Shown here: positions 10,676 to 20,362 of the stretch, piece after piece | Position numbering within the stretch: the first letter of the stretch is position 1 | How the letters are laid out: every line of letters starts with the position of its first letter | From: Prostheceraeus crozeri | Lineage: Eukaryota > Platyhelminthes > Polycladida > Euryleptidae | Length of the DNA stretch: 64,000 nucleotides | Reading direction: 5' to 3' | Assembly: GCA_907163375.1 (NCBI GenBank) | Contig: CAJQUW010007960.1 | Span: 1 to 64,000, forward strand | Notes under the pieces: generated by a model | The model's database searches: none | The model's input: the letters and a program-made list of their open reading frames with translations, nothing else | What the model was told of the DNA's origin: nothing | Program-made: the position numbers and the translations under genes

Positions 10676-11104
10676 TTTTAAAGAAATATTTTTAGTCACA
10701 TGTTATATTTTAAAAACCTAAAAGATGGATAAAATTCATGAATTTGAAATTCTCAACTTTTATGATTTTCGGTGTCGTGGAACGGTCATGATTTTGGAGT
10801 AAAAATTGTAATTTTTAAATTTGAGATTCTCAACTTTTATGATTTTTTCGGTGTCCTGCAACGGTCATGATTTAAGCGGGGGTGAAAATTGTAATTCTCA
10901 AATTTTGAGATTTTGAAAAATTTGAAAAATTGGGTATTTTTAAAAACGCTTAAATTTTCGCCCTTCGGCCTTCGGCCACGTGAAATTTGAAGTCTACCTA
11001 AATTTTTGAAATTTTGATTTTTTTGAAAAACCCGCAAAAGTGTGACATCCGGCGCAAGCGAAGCGAAGCAAAGCGTCGCGCCGGATGTCACACTATATAC
11101 TACT
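10608..11104. repeat. Internal copy of the Polinton A terminal sequence
   Basis: About 500 bp that matches 13,325-13,849 in direct orientation. It runs from the 5' part of the membrane-protein gene through AT-rich repeats with GTGTCCTGGAACGGTCATG-type motifs to a GC-rich stem (GTGACATCCGGCGC ... GCGCCGGATGTCAC at 11,043-11,092) and the end TATACTACT. An internal terminus suggests a former element end, a tandem or nested copy, or a duplication. Confidence 0.85.
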
Positions 11105-11405
11105 ACTAATAGGTGGCATAGCAGCAGCAGGAAGTGTTGCAGGTGGGACAGCTGGTATTGTCCAAGCAGTAAATCAAAATAAATCAGAGAAGGCAGCATT
11201 AGAAGAACAAAAACGTCATAATAGAGAGTTAGAGAAAGTTGCTAGGGGTGAAGGAATAGTAGATAATTTTATTAGTAAATTAAAATTAGTTGATGAAGGA
11301 AAACGAGTTCTTAAAAATATTCTCCACAATGTTGATGATTTAATTGAAATTAAAGAAACAAAAGATGGTTCTGGAATATATCTAAGTCCTAGTATGATAA
11401 GGTAA
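11085..11405 (+). CDS. Small alanine/glycine-rich coiled-coil protein, Polinton A
   Basis: The ATG at 11,085 lies inside the terminal-type stem of the preceding repeat, so the gene starts where an element end would be. 106 residues: a hydrophobic, small-residue N-terminus (YILLLIGGIAAAGSVAGG) that could be a membrane or amphipathic segment, a charged coiled coil (KSEKAALEEQKRHNRELEK), and a C-terminal GSGIYLSPSMIR. The GxGIYL ending recalls small virion proteins of Polintons. The upstream neighbour points the other way; the phospholipase gene follows in the same direction after 80 bp. Confidence 0.5.
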   Translation: MSHYILLLIGGIAAAGSVAGGTAGIVQAVNQNKSEKAALEEQKRHNRELEKVARGEGIVDNFISKLKLVDEGKRVLKNILHNVDDLIEIKETKDGSGIYLSPSMIR

Positions 11406-11486
11406 TAACCTCAGGACCTTTGGTCCGATCGGCTAAAGCCTCTGAACAAGGTTCTATCCGGTAAAACATTTATTTTATCTTTTAAA

Positions 11487-12014
11487 ATGAATTCTACAAA
11501 TTCCGAAAATTTAATTAAATTAAAAATTGCTAATTTAGATTTAATGAATTATCTATTAAACAAAAATAAAAACTCAAATTGTCAGCATATTGGAGGTGAC
11601 ATACAAAAAACATTAGAAAACTTTCCTGGATTTATTTGGAGTAAATATTCGAAAGAAAAACATCTTCCTGGTCATTCATATACCGGTCCAGGAACTCGAT
11701 TAGATATAAGACTAGATGAGAATAATAATCCGAAACCAGGTGAAGAACCAATAAATAGAGTAGATGCCGCCGCTTATAGACATGATTTAGCTTATCGAAA
11801 TCATGATCTAAGTTCTCGACATGCAGCTGATAAGAAGATGATTCAAGAATTAGATAGTATTCAAAATCCTACATTTAGAGAAAAAATTGAAAGAATATTT
11901 GTTAAGAAAGCTTTACAAGCTAAAATATTATTCGGTCAGGGTTTAAATGAAACGACAGCAAAGCTGTCTGAGAGCAACGCTCGAACCTACGCGTCTGAAA
12001 TTCATAGGGAATAA
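11487..12014 (+). CDS. Phospholipase A2-like protein, parvovirus VP1 type, Polinton A
   Basis: 175 residues. After a 45-residue lead comes PGFIWSKYSKEKHLPGHSYTG, then the calcium-binding loop TGPGTRLDIRL (about residues 70-80), EEPINRVDAAAYRHDLAYRN with the catalytic His-Asp pair (HDLAY, about residue 107), and RHAADKKMIQEL. This is the signature of the phospholipase A2 domain found in parvovirus minor capsid proteins and in some Polintons, where it opens endosomal membranes during entry. Catalytic His, Asp and the GPG loop are all present. The ATG is preceded by an A-rich leader. It looks whole and lies directly upstream of the integrase. Confidence 0.88.
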   Translation: MNSTNSENLIKLKIANLDLMNYLLNKNKNSNCQHIGGDIQKTLENFPGFIWSKYSKEKHLPGHSYTGPGTRLDIRLDENNNPKPGEEPINRVDAAAYRHDLAYRNHDLSSRHAADKKMIQELDSIQNPTFREKIERIFVKKALQAKILFGQGLNETTAKLSESNARTYASEIHRE

Positions 12015-12032
12015 AGAAGGCCTAAATATTTA

Positions 12033-12776
12033 TTGAAAGTAAAAGTATTTAATAAAGATGATATTTGGAGTGCTGATCTTATTCATATGCCGAATGAAAG
12101 GGACTACAAATACGCATTGACCGTTACAGATTTATATACACGATACGCTTGGGTAAAGCCTTTAAAAAATAAAAGTGGTCTATCAGTTAAATATGCGTTT
12201 GAAGAAATCTTTAAAGAAAGTAATAGAAAACCAAGGAAATTGTTTGTTGATAAAGGATCGGAATTTTATAACCGAAACGTTCAGCCACTATTTGAAACTG
12301 TTTATTCAACTGAAAATGCAGGAAAAGCTGTAGTGATAGAGCGTTTCAATAGATCATTAAAAAATAAATTATTCAAGAAATTTACTGAGCAAAGAAATCA
12401 GAAATGGTTGAAGATATTACCAGGAATTGTAGAACAGTACAATAATAAAGTTCATACAGGTATTGAAGAAACTCCAAAGGATGCTTCTGACGACCCTGAT
12501 TTAATACGAAAGAAAATATTCGAGAATAATTATTCGAATGAGAGTAATCCGAATTTGCAGAAACTTAAGCCGAAATTTAAGATTGGTGATAGAGTTAGAA
12601 TATTTAAATATAAGAATAAATTTGAAAAAGGATTTGTTGGTTATTGGACTAAAGAGATATTTGAAGTTTGTAAAATAAACCAAACTTATCCGATTACTTA
12701 CGAAATCAAAGATTTAGATGATGAAAATATCAGAGGCCGATTTTATCAAAATGAATTACAACGAACTGATTTTTAA
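12033..12776 (+). CDS. Retroviral-type (rve) integrase, Polinton A
   Basis: Catalyses insertion of the element DNA. The DDE core is visible: IWSADLIHM (first Asp), KLFVDKGSEF (second Asp) and VVIERFNRSLKNKLF (Glu). The C-terminal module (KFKIGDRVRIFKYKNKF, then IRGRFYQNELQ) is the SH3/chromo-like domain usual for Polinton integrases. No ATG is evident at the left end and the zinc-binding N-terminal domain is not seen, so the visible part may not be the whole gene. It shares a stop-to-stop boundary with the convergent protease gene. Confidence 0.9.
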   Translation: MKVKVFNKDDIWSADLIHMPNERDYKYALTVTDLYTRYAWVKPLKNKSGLSVKYAFEEIFKESNRKPRKLFVDKGSEFYNRNVQPLFETVYSTENAGKAVVIERFNRSLKNKLFKKFTEQRNQKWLKILPGIVEQYNNKVHTGIEETPKDASDDPDLIRKKIFENNYSNESNPNLQKLKPKFKIGDRVRIFKYKNKFEKGFVGYWTKEIFEVCKINQTYPITYEIKDLDDENIRGRFYQNELQRTDF

Positions 12777-13270
12777 TTATCATTATTTTCATTCAATTCT
12801 AAAACAATATCAAGAAATGGTACTCCTTTTTGTACTTTAAATAAAACATAAAGACATAATTGACCACAGTAAGTAGTTCCCGGTTTTTGAATTTGAAATG
12901 TATTATAAGTTCCATTGCCAAGTAATTTTTTGGCTTCATTTGTAGGTGGAAGTCCATAGGAGTCGAACCAATAGTTCTCAGCCTCCGGGCGGTCGAAATA
13001 GTAATTATCTCGATTTTTATTAAAGATACCTGCAGACCAATGTACTCCTTTTACATCTGTTGTGTGAAGATTTATGAAATTTATAGTTATTGATGGAACT
13101 TTGTTCCGGGAACTGAAGGTTCCTGTTGGCTTATTTTTTAGGAATTGTAATTCGACTCTCATTAGAACATGAAAATTCTTTATTCCTAATTGATTTGCAA
13201 TTTTCTTTAGATCAAAATTTGTACTTGTTTGCGTTGCATATAATTTTAAAAACTCATTTATGTTGTTCAT
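12773..13270 (-). CDS. Adenovirus-type cysteine protease, Polinton A
   Basis: 165 residues starting at the ATG at 13,268-13,270. The catalytic order His-Asp-Gln/Cys is readable: GVHWSAGIF (His), YWFDSYGLPP (Asp) and TTYCGQLCLYVLF (Cys). This Ulp1/adenovirus protease family matures virion proteins in Polintons and adenoviruses. It looks whole and converges on the integrase with a 4-base overlap. Confidence 0.88.
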   Translation of the reverse strand: MNNINEFLKLYATQTSTNFDLKKIANQLGIKNFHVLMRVELQFLKNKPTGTFSSRNKVPSITINFINLHTTDVKGVHWSAGIFNKNRDNYYFDRPEAENYWFDSYGLPPTNEAKKLLGNGTYNTFQIQKPGTTYCGQLCLYVLFKVQKGVPFLDIVLELNENNDN

Positions 13271-13324
13271 TTTATAATAAAAAAATTTCTTAAGGGACCC
13301 CTAGGAGTTAGAAGGGAGGGGGTA

Positions 13325-13849
13325 GTAGAACTACGTTCATATGATATTGAAGGATATATTCTTGCGGCTTCTTCCACTTTTGTTTCTTCCACTTTTAAAG
13401 AAATATTTTTAGTCACATGATATATTTTAAAAACCTGAAAGATGGATAAAATTCATGAATTTGAAATTCTCAACTTTTATGATTTTCGGTGTCCTGGAAC
13501 GGTCATGATTTAAGCAATTAAAAATGTCAATCACAAATTTGAGATTCTTAACTTTTCTGATTTTTTCGGTGTCCTGGAACGGTCATGATTTAAGCGAGAA
13601 AATTGTAATTCTCAAATTTGAGATTACGTGATATTTTGAGACCGGCTAAATTTTTGAAATTTTGTTTTTTTTGAAAATTTGTCACTACCTAAATTTTCCC
13701 CCCTTCGGCCTTCGGCCACGTGAAATTTGAAGTCTACCTAAATTTTTGAAATTTTGATTTTTTGAAAAAACCCGCAAAAGTGTGACATCCGGCGCAAGCG
13801 AAGCGAAGCAAAGCGAAGCGTCGCGCCGGATGTCACACTATATACTACT
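13325..13849. repeat. Right terminal repeat of Polinton A
   Basis: Direct copy of 10,608-11,104. It contains the first part of the membrane-protein gene, then two copies of a motif near GGTGTCCTGGAACGGTCATG, the CTTCGGCCTTCGGCCACGTG element, and the GC-rich stem at 13,783-13,838, and ends in TATACTACT. In reverse it begins AGTAGTATATAGTGTGAC, like the AGTAGT start of Polinton B. Confidence 0.8.
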
Positions 13850-14390
13850 TTCGACACGAACATTTGTTCGACAAATTTTCGAACACTTCTTCGACACGAC
13901 ATTTGTTCGACACGAACACTCCTTCGACACGAACACTTCTTCGACACGACATTTGTTCGACACGGACACTTCTTCGACACGACGTTTGTTCGTTATTAAG
14001 CAATTAGTCTTTTTCTTTTTCAGGTTGTGTATTTTTTGAGAATTTGTGTCAATTGTGTCAATTTGAGAATTGTGTCAGTCCTTTTATAGTAATCCAGCTA
14101 TGGTGCTGTGATAAACTGACCTGGTTTGGCCACATATAAAGTATACATGTAGAATCATTGATGCAAGATATTTATGATCAATCAATGCTAGATAAAGCAT
14201 TATTCATGCAGAACTTGTCGAAGAAGTGTTCGTGTCGAACAAATGTATTGTCGAAGAAGTGTCCGTGTCGAACAAATGTCTTGTCGAAGAAGTGTCCGTG
14301 TCGAAGAAGTTTTCTGTCGAACAAATGTCCGAAAACATAGATATCAACTTGTCGAAGAAGTGTCTGTGTCGAAGAAGTGTACCAGATCCG
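13850..14390. repeat. Foldback array of TTCGACACGAACA-type units
   Basis: From 13,850 to about 13,995, units such as TTCGACACGAACACTTC are repeated; from about 14,213 to 14,385 the same units occur in reverse complement (TTGTCGAAGAAGTGTTCGTG). The two arrays would pair as a long stem around a loop of about 220 bp. The Polinton A end abuts the first unit, so the element probably inserted into this array. Confidence 0.85.
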
Positions 14391-14639
14391 TGTTTATGCA
14401 CACCTAAATTTTATTTTCAATGTCAGCAGCATTTTAGAATATGTTCCATAGTTATGCTACGGTCGAAATATTTAGGCATCAAAAGTGTCCTTATGATTTG
14501 GTGCCCCTGCCCTTTCATCGTCTTCCGCTGTCCCTGTCGTCGGGTGCGATAATGTGTCAGACGCAATTAATGATTTTATCAGAATATCAGATGCCGTCAG
14601 TTTTACCAAAAATTTGCTCCACTCTCAGTTTCGACTTGG

Positions 14640-15135
14640 CTCGCTAATCAAGAAAGCATCCAAGAATGATTGCCAACGAACTACGCATGTCCATGAATTT
14701 GACGTCAATTGTTTCCTTGAACACAGTGAAACGCTTTCTTCGACGATTTTTTTTCGAAAAATAGCCGCCCGAGAGCAATTGCTACATGCAAGCAACTCGT
14801 AGAACGTCAGATTGATGCAGAAAGAAAAATGAATAAATTCAAGAAAAATGGAATCAGATATGGACTCAAGAAAAAGGGGATCAGATAGTTTCTACCAGGT
14901 CTGTGGTAAAAGTAGGACCGAGTCGTGGACAGAGTCCGAATCCGGCCAAAAACCATCGACTTCGAGTCCGCAGCCCTGGTTTTCGCTGATGAATATTGTT
15001 TATTGCATCCACGAGAGGGACTACGTCCAGAGGGGTTCTGGTCATTTATGGTGAGGGGAGCAATCCGCTTTGATGGAGTACGTCAACTTGTGCGATGTGA
15101 CGGAAATGTCCACAGGGTGGCGGCCAAATTTTAAG
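14640..15135 (+). pseudogene. Tc1/mariner-like transposase relic
   Basis: Broken plain DNA transposon. In different frames one reads a helix-turn-helix-like segment (MIANELRMSM, then NTVKRFLRRF) at about 14,660-14,750, and VFADEYCLLHPREGL then GFWSFMVRGAIRFDG and RQLVRCDGNVHR at about 14,960-15,120. These match the second half of a Tc1 transposase around its first catalytic Asp. There are several frame changes and stops, and no ends were located. Confidence 0.65.
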
Positions 15136-17939
15136 ATTCAAATTCCCGGGCTGCTTCATCGAATTTTTAAGCTATTGTATACATTGACCAGATATGTTAT
15201 TCCAATTACGCCGATCAAAAATTATCCGGAAACTTTTTTCAACTACTAGTTTCATCATCAAATTTGAAATATTTCCTGTTTGAATTTTGCCACCAAATTT
15301 ATGTGTAGATAATGAGCGACATTTGACTCTACCGCACTCATTTTTCAAAATCTGTGAATTCTGTGAACGGTGGTTCTTAAGCTAATAAACATATGCCTTC
15401 CCTCAATGACCTGCAGCCACTGAACTACTTATGGGATCTAAATGATTTCATATCGATAGAAAAGTTAATTTCTTGAACTTTCCAACTTTTCAAATAATAC
15501 TTCATTATCATCTTATTCATGAAATTCTAGAAAATTGTAATTAGCCGATTTATCAGACTGAAATTTTGAACAACAACCATTATATCAAAGTGCACATGTT
15601 AATGCAATGGCACGATGACACCAAGTTATCAAGAAACATCAACAAGAGAAACCAGAAAAACTGCCACACTAGACGAGGACCGTGGTCAGAAGAATTCCTT
15701 CTTATCATCATTTTTATCAGTTTGCGTAGAAACAAAGGACGCATGGTAACCGTCAGTTAAAAAGTTTGTGTCTGATGTTTCCAGCAATGTCAGGTATAAA
15801 ACTGCAGAATCAAAATCTTGATATTTCTTGATTCAAGGGACAGCAATGACAGTCCAACGCAGTAATGCTTCTTCTCTATTGAAGACAATACCATCGGATT
15901 AAACCATGACTGAAGTTTCTTTATCTGGTTTGATTTGACTCAATGTGACTTTGGATTCCTCGTCATCAAATTATTCAACTGGCTTCTTCACATTGTACGT
16001 GAGTATAATTAATTCCGTCAGATTCTTGTGATTGGTGTTTATTGAAACAATATTCAAAACTGTGCCGATACCAAATTTTAAAAAAATGTTTGCTAATTAA
16101 TTGACAATGTAGTTTCCGAGTATCACGTCTGAAAAGGCAATTACTTCAGCTTTGCATGTTTGAAAGTTTAAGTCTGAAAAATTGACTGAAGGCACAAATT
16201 ATATGGAAAAGTTACAAAATTGCATGAATCAGTTGATGAAAATTAAATATTGTGCATAATTTGTGATCATTAGACAGCACGAATGCGAATAATGAACCCT
16301 TCTATCGTTGGAAAATCACTAATATCTCACAAACAGTTCACGGGCTACTTGCCACTGAATAAAGGTCTGATAATCTGTGCTCGCTTAAAAAAAGTTAACC
16401 GGCTAAATGCGTGATTCAATATGTATTGTGTATGCAATTAAGTTCATTCTTTTATGATTCTGATTATTTTCGAAAACAACTATACTCAATAATGTAAGTA
16501 TCATAAATTTTTTAATAGGCTATCAGTCAATCCCGCCTTCTTGAAATATTTTCATTAGCCGTCGATCAGTAATGCGGTGCACTTTGTAAGGAATACATAC
16601 GTGTATGTCGCGGTTAACCGGCAGAGCAGGTATGAGATAGCTGGGTCTTTTTTTCTAGGCACATGCAAGGCTAGCAAAATTTGCCTGATAAGTTACATAG
16701 AATGGCATTTATTGACTTATTTTTTACGTTTCCTGTTTTGGTCGGGACCGGAACAGAGAGCAAAATCTTATCTACAGGCGGAAGGTCCAGATGGTTTCAT
16801 GTCCTAGCGATCCCGATTTTGCAATACGATGGTATCCCATGCCACACATCTACCTCGACTTGACATTGCGTGAAAATGAAAGTCACGCAACGATTAATAG
16901 ACAGGCTAGCACGAAGCTCTGATCTCTACTCAATTTAGAACCTGCGGAATGATTTGAAAAGATGTGTGAAACATTGCAATTCAACGACCCTTGATGATAA
17001 CCATTTGGACAGCGGTTGGGCAGGAATATCTGTGACAGTATGAAAGCACGAACAGACGAATTCAAGCTGTAGCTTCTGCTGAAGGCGGAGAGACCAGATA
17101 CTGACTTTCTTTGTTAATTGACTTCTAACTCCTTATTAAAATTGTGATTTTCATAAACATTATTTTTTTTCAGTCTGATGCTTTCAATCGCCTCATTCCT
17201 TATAAGCAGCAAAAAATTATTAATAAATATAGCATTTATCTATGAAATGATAGACGATCTGCATTCGTTGACAGAATCATGGGTATAAACGCCTCAGATA
17301 TGAACATAAATGACAGGAGGAAATAAGTTGTTTTACATGATTTAAGTGTGTAAGACTGAACTTAAGTAAGCATGATTACTTATTCTGCTCAAAACGTATG
17401 ATCGGGTGTATATTTTTTCGATTCACATCCAGCCCTGCTTTCCGCGGACATTACGCATATAAACAGGTACGACACCATGAGCTGATTATTTGATGTAGTA
17501 ATGTTAGTGATAATCATAACCAAACTTCGAATCAGTTTTCAATTTGCACCACTCAAAATATCCCTTGCGCGAAAGTGACTTAAATTTCCGAGCTGCGCGG
17601 ACAATTCCTGAACTCCGCGCCATTTCCGCGCAGCATTCTGTTGATTTTGACAGATGACCCAAGTAATGCGCATTCTCTTTCGGAGGTGCCTAACGAAGAC
17701 TAATGCAGATACAGTGTATGCAAATGAGTCTTTCATTAAACATGAAACAAAAGGGGTCTTCGCACAAAACAATATCATGAAAAATATCGTGAACGTTCCT
17801 AGAAATTTCAACTGGATAGTCAGTTGCATCTTGCAGTTACAAAATATTGCCCTGACGATGCCCTGACTAGTCATGGTACAATAATTGGAATTGGAAAGAG
17901 TCAAATATTTCTAAGATTTTAATTATTGCTTCTCCTCTA
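15136..17939. other. Gene-poor stretch
   Basis: Only short chance frames with no recognisable motif. AT-rich, with no obvious tandem repeat. I see no gene here. Confidence 0.6.
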
Positions 17940-18491
17940 TACCATTTCCATGTTTATTTCAGATGTCACCATTTTTATTCTTGAGTACAACACATATATT
18001 TCAGATTTTCAGTTTTTATTTCAGAACCCTGCATTTATTAATGAGAATTGGTCATTTCATCTTAATCTATCACATCAATGTCATTTTTATTTCAGAACTT
18101 GTCAACTAAATTTCAGATTCTGCTGCTTATATTGCATCATTGTCACAATTTTTAAGAATGTGTCACTTCATTTTAGATTTTATCATTTGCATTTTGGAAA
18201 TAGTCACTTAAATTTCCGAAAATTCAGAAATTGATATTTACGAGTAAATTTTGGAGCTGATCATTTATATTTCAACTAATTAAGAATTGACCGGTTATAT
18301 TTCAGATATGACTATTTATATATCAGCATTTAACTTTATATTTGAGATTGAATCACTTATGTCATCGATGAAGCAGAAATATTTGAGAATGCTTCATCAT
18401 TTCAGAAACCATCACTTTTATTTCAGAAACTCTCACATTGATTTCGGAAATCAATAGTTACATTTCATTTTGCCAGTTTGATGTTCAGAAA
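17940..18491. repeat. Left terminal inverted repeat of the RING-IS630 transposon
   Basis: About 552 bp, the reverse complement of 19,813-20,362 with only a few differences. It contains numerous spaced copies of ATTTCAGA- or TTTCAGAAC-like motifs, which may be transposase binding sites. Confidence 0.9.
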
Positions 18492-18500
18492 GCGTCATTT

Positions 18501-19740
18501 ATGATTGAGAGTGGCTCAGATACACTGACCGGCAATCGTATTTATACAGAGAAAGTGCCTCTTTGCAAACTTTCCGTCATCATGAATATGTCAGACAATT
18601 GTGCGCTATGCTTGCAATCTATGCTTCACGGCACTCTATCACGAATGCTACCTTGTTTCCATTTTCTGCATGAAAATTGTATGAACCCGATAATGAGGAA
18701 CAATGATTCAGCGTGTCCGTTGTGTCGTGCTGAAATGGAAGACATTGAGAGAGTTGAACATAAGAAATATAAAGTACATGCTCCTCAATATCGCCAAAGA
18801 ATAGTTGAATGTGCTCAAAGAGGAGGCGATTGGAAGCAGCTAGCAACCTCTCTGAGCGCAAACTACAAGACGGCCTACGGATGGGTTCGATCTGGTGAGA
18901 TCAGTGGCAGGAAACGTGGTGGATATAAGTCGAAGTATCTGTCTGAAGAACAAATCACATTCGCATTGAATCGGCTCGTAGACGATCCAGAGATTACTCT
19001 AAGACAGATCCGTGAAACGATCCAGCGGCAATTCAACATCGGGTTGGCAGTGTCAACAATCGGCAACTATCTCGATGGACAAATGTACACCATCAAAAAA
19101 ATGCACAATCGACCGATAGCCATGAACAATGACATCAATAAAGCTTTGAGAAGAGATTATGTCAACTCATTGAATGGTTTTATTCAGGAAGGCAGAGAAG
19201 TTGAGTGGATCGATGAAACCAACTTCAACCTTTTCTGTAGACGGACTCAAGGTTGGTCTCGAAAAGGAACCCGTGCAATTCAAGATCGACCTTCAGCTCG
19301 TGGACCGAACCTGCACGTCATCGCAGCCATCTCATGTGAAGGCAGTGTTGACAACCAAGCACAGGGGTGCCTTTCGCAACGATACATGCAACGCATGGAT
19401 TGGTGAAGTTTTAGCAGAATGGGTGAGCAAGGGAAAAAATGCGAATAACTCTTTTTTAGTCTGCGACAATGCTCCATGTCACTCCAGGATAGAGCAGGCT
19501 ATTGTTGATAGTGGGTTGGCTTTGTTGCGGTTGGCGCCATATTCTCCTGTTCTCAATCCTGTCGAGACAGTTTGGTCGGTTCTAGAATCGCACGTACGGG
19601 GAAACCTTCGCATTCCACAAGTTGTTGGACAACGAGTCGGTGAGCAGAGACTCCAATATCTGGAAAGTGTCGTTCAAGAAGGATTGGGATCATTGACACC
19701 AGATATGTGCATCTCAACATTCCGCAAGCTTTCATGGTGA
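18501..19740 (+). pseudogene. RING-H2 finger fused to IS630-type transposase
   Basis: Possible starts are ATG 18,501 or 18,582. Residues from about 18,600 form a RING-H2 finger: CALCLQSM, LPCFHFLHENCM and CPLCRAEM supply the eight zinc ligands. A homeodomain-like helix-turn-helix follows (RIVECAQRGGDWKQLATSL, TAYGWVRSGEISGRKRGGY), then the catalytic core: EWIDETNFNLF (first Asp), FLVCDNAPCHSR (second Asp) and YSPVLNPVETVWSVLES (Glu). The frame changes once at about 19,340-19,375 between the first and second Asp, so this copy is probably inactive unless an intron or frameshift is used. A RING ubiquitin-ligase-type domain on a transposase is unusual. Confidence 0.85.
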
Positions 19741-19812
19741 CCCTTAGGGACTTAAGAGTCGGGGAATGAGGTCATCGATTTAATAAATAGACTTCCGGAA
19801 TATAATTCTTGT

Positions 19813-20362
19813 TTTCTGAACATCAAACTGGCAAAATGAAATATAACTATTGATTTCCGAAATCAATGTGAGTTTCTGAAATAAAAGTGATGGTTTCTGA
19901 AATGATGAAGCATTCTCAAATATTTCTGCTTCATCGATGACATAAGTGATTCAATCTCAAATATAAAGTTAAATGCTGATATATAAATAGTCATATCTGA
20001 AATATAACCGGTCAATTCTTAATTAGTTGAAATATAAATGATCAGCTCCAAAATTTACTCGTAAATATCAATTTCTGAATTTTCGGAAATTTAAGTGACT
20101 ATTTCCAAAATGCAAATGATAAAATCTAAAATGAAGTGACACATTCTTAAAAATTGTGACAATGATGCAATATAAGCAGCAGAATCTGAAATTTAGTTGA
20201 CAAGTTCTGAAATAAAAATGACATTGATGTGATAGATTAAGATGAAATGACCAATTCTCATTAATAAATGCAGGGTTCTGAAATAAAAACTGAAAATCTG
20301 AAATATATGTGTTGTACTCAAGAATAAAAATGGTGACATCAGAAATAAACATGGAAATGGTG
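19813..20362. repeat. Right terminal inverted repeat of the RING-IS630 transposon
   Basis: About 550 bp, pairing with 17,940-18,491. The outer end is followed by TA at 20,363-20,364. Confidence 0.9.

Larger units (their letters stand above)
1..13849. mobile_element. Polinton (Maverick) A, right-hand part
   Basis: Virus-like DNA element entering from the left edge. Visible parts: major-capsid start, fibre-like coiled coil, clamp-like protein, protein-primed DNA polymerase B, packaging ATPase, minor-capsid-like protein, membrane protein, phospholipase A2, retroviral-type integrase and adenovirus-type protease. The right end is placed at 13,849, where the sequence stops in ACTACT; Polinton B likewise ends in AGTAGT/ACTACT. 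The following 6 bases, TTCGAC, would be the target duplication, but the left flank is outside the window. Coding DNA is strikingly AT-rich compared with the flanks. The element is broken, with several breaks (at least in the polymerase and fibre genes), while many genes remain open, so it is not very old. The terminal sequence is also present internally at 10,608-11,104, so this could be two tandem or nested copies. Confidence 0.88.
17940..20362 (+). mobile_element. IS630/Tc1-like DNA transposon with 550-bp inverted ends
   Basis: 2,423 bp. The left end (TACCATTTCCATG) and the right end (reverse complement CACCATTTCCATG) are each next to a TA dinucleotide (17,938-17,939 and 20,363-20,364), the TA target duplication of the Tc1/mariner/IS630 group. 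The terminal inverted repeats are about 550 bp, nearly identical, and made of many short TTTCAGA-containing units. The single gene between them encodes a RING-transposase fusion with one apparent frame change. The high arm identity suggests recent activity. Confidence 0.88.

Noticed and set aside
13850-14390. Open frames through the TTCGACACGAAC arrays as a serine/cysteine-rich protein
   Set aside because: The frames are by-products of a simple repeat (RTFVRQIF, KKCSCRTN patterns) and occur on both strands.
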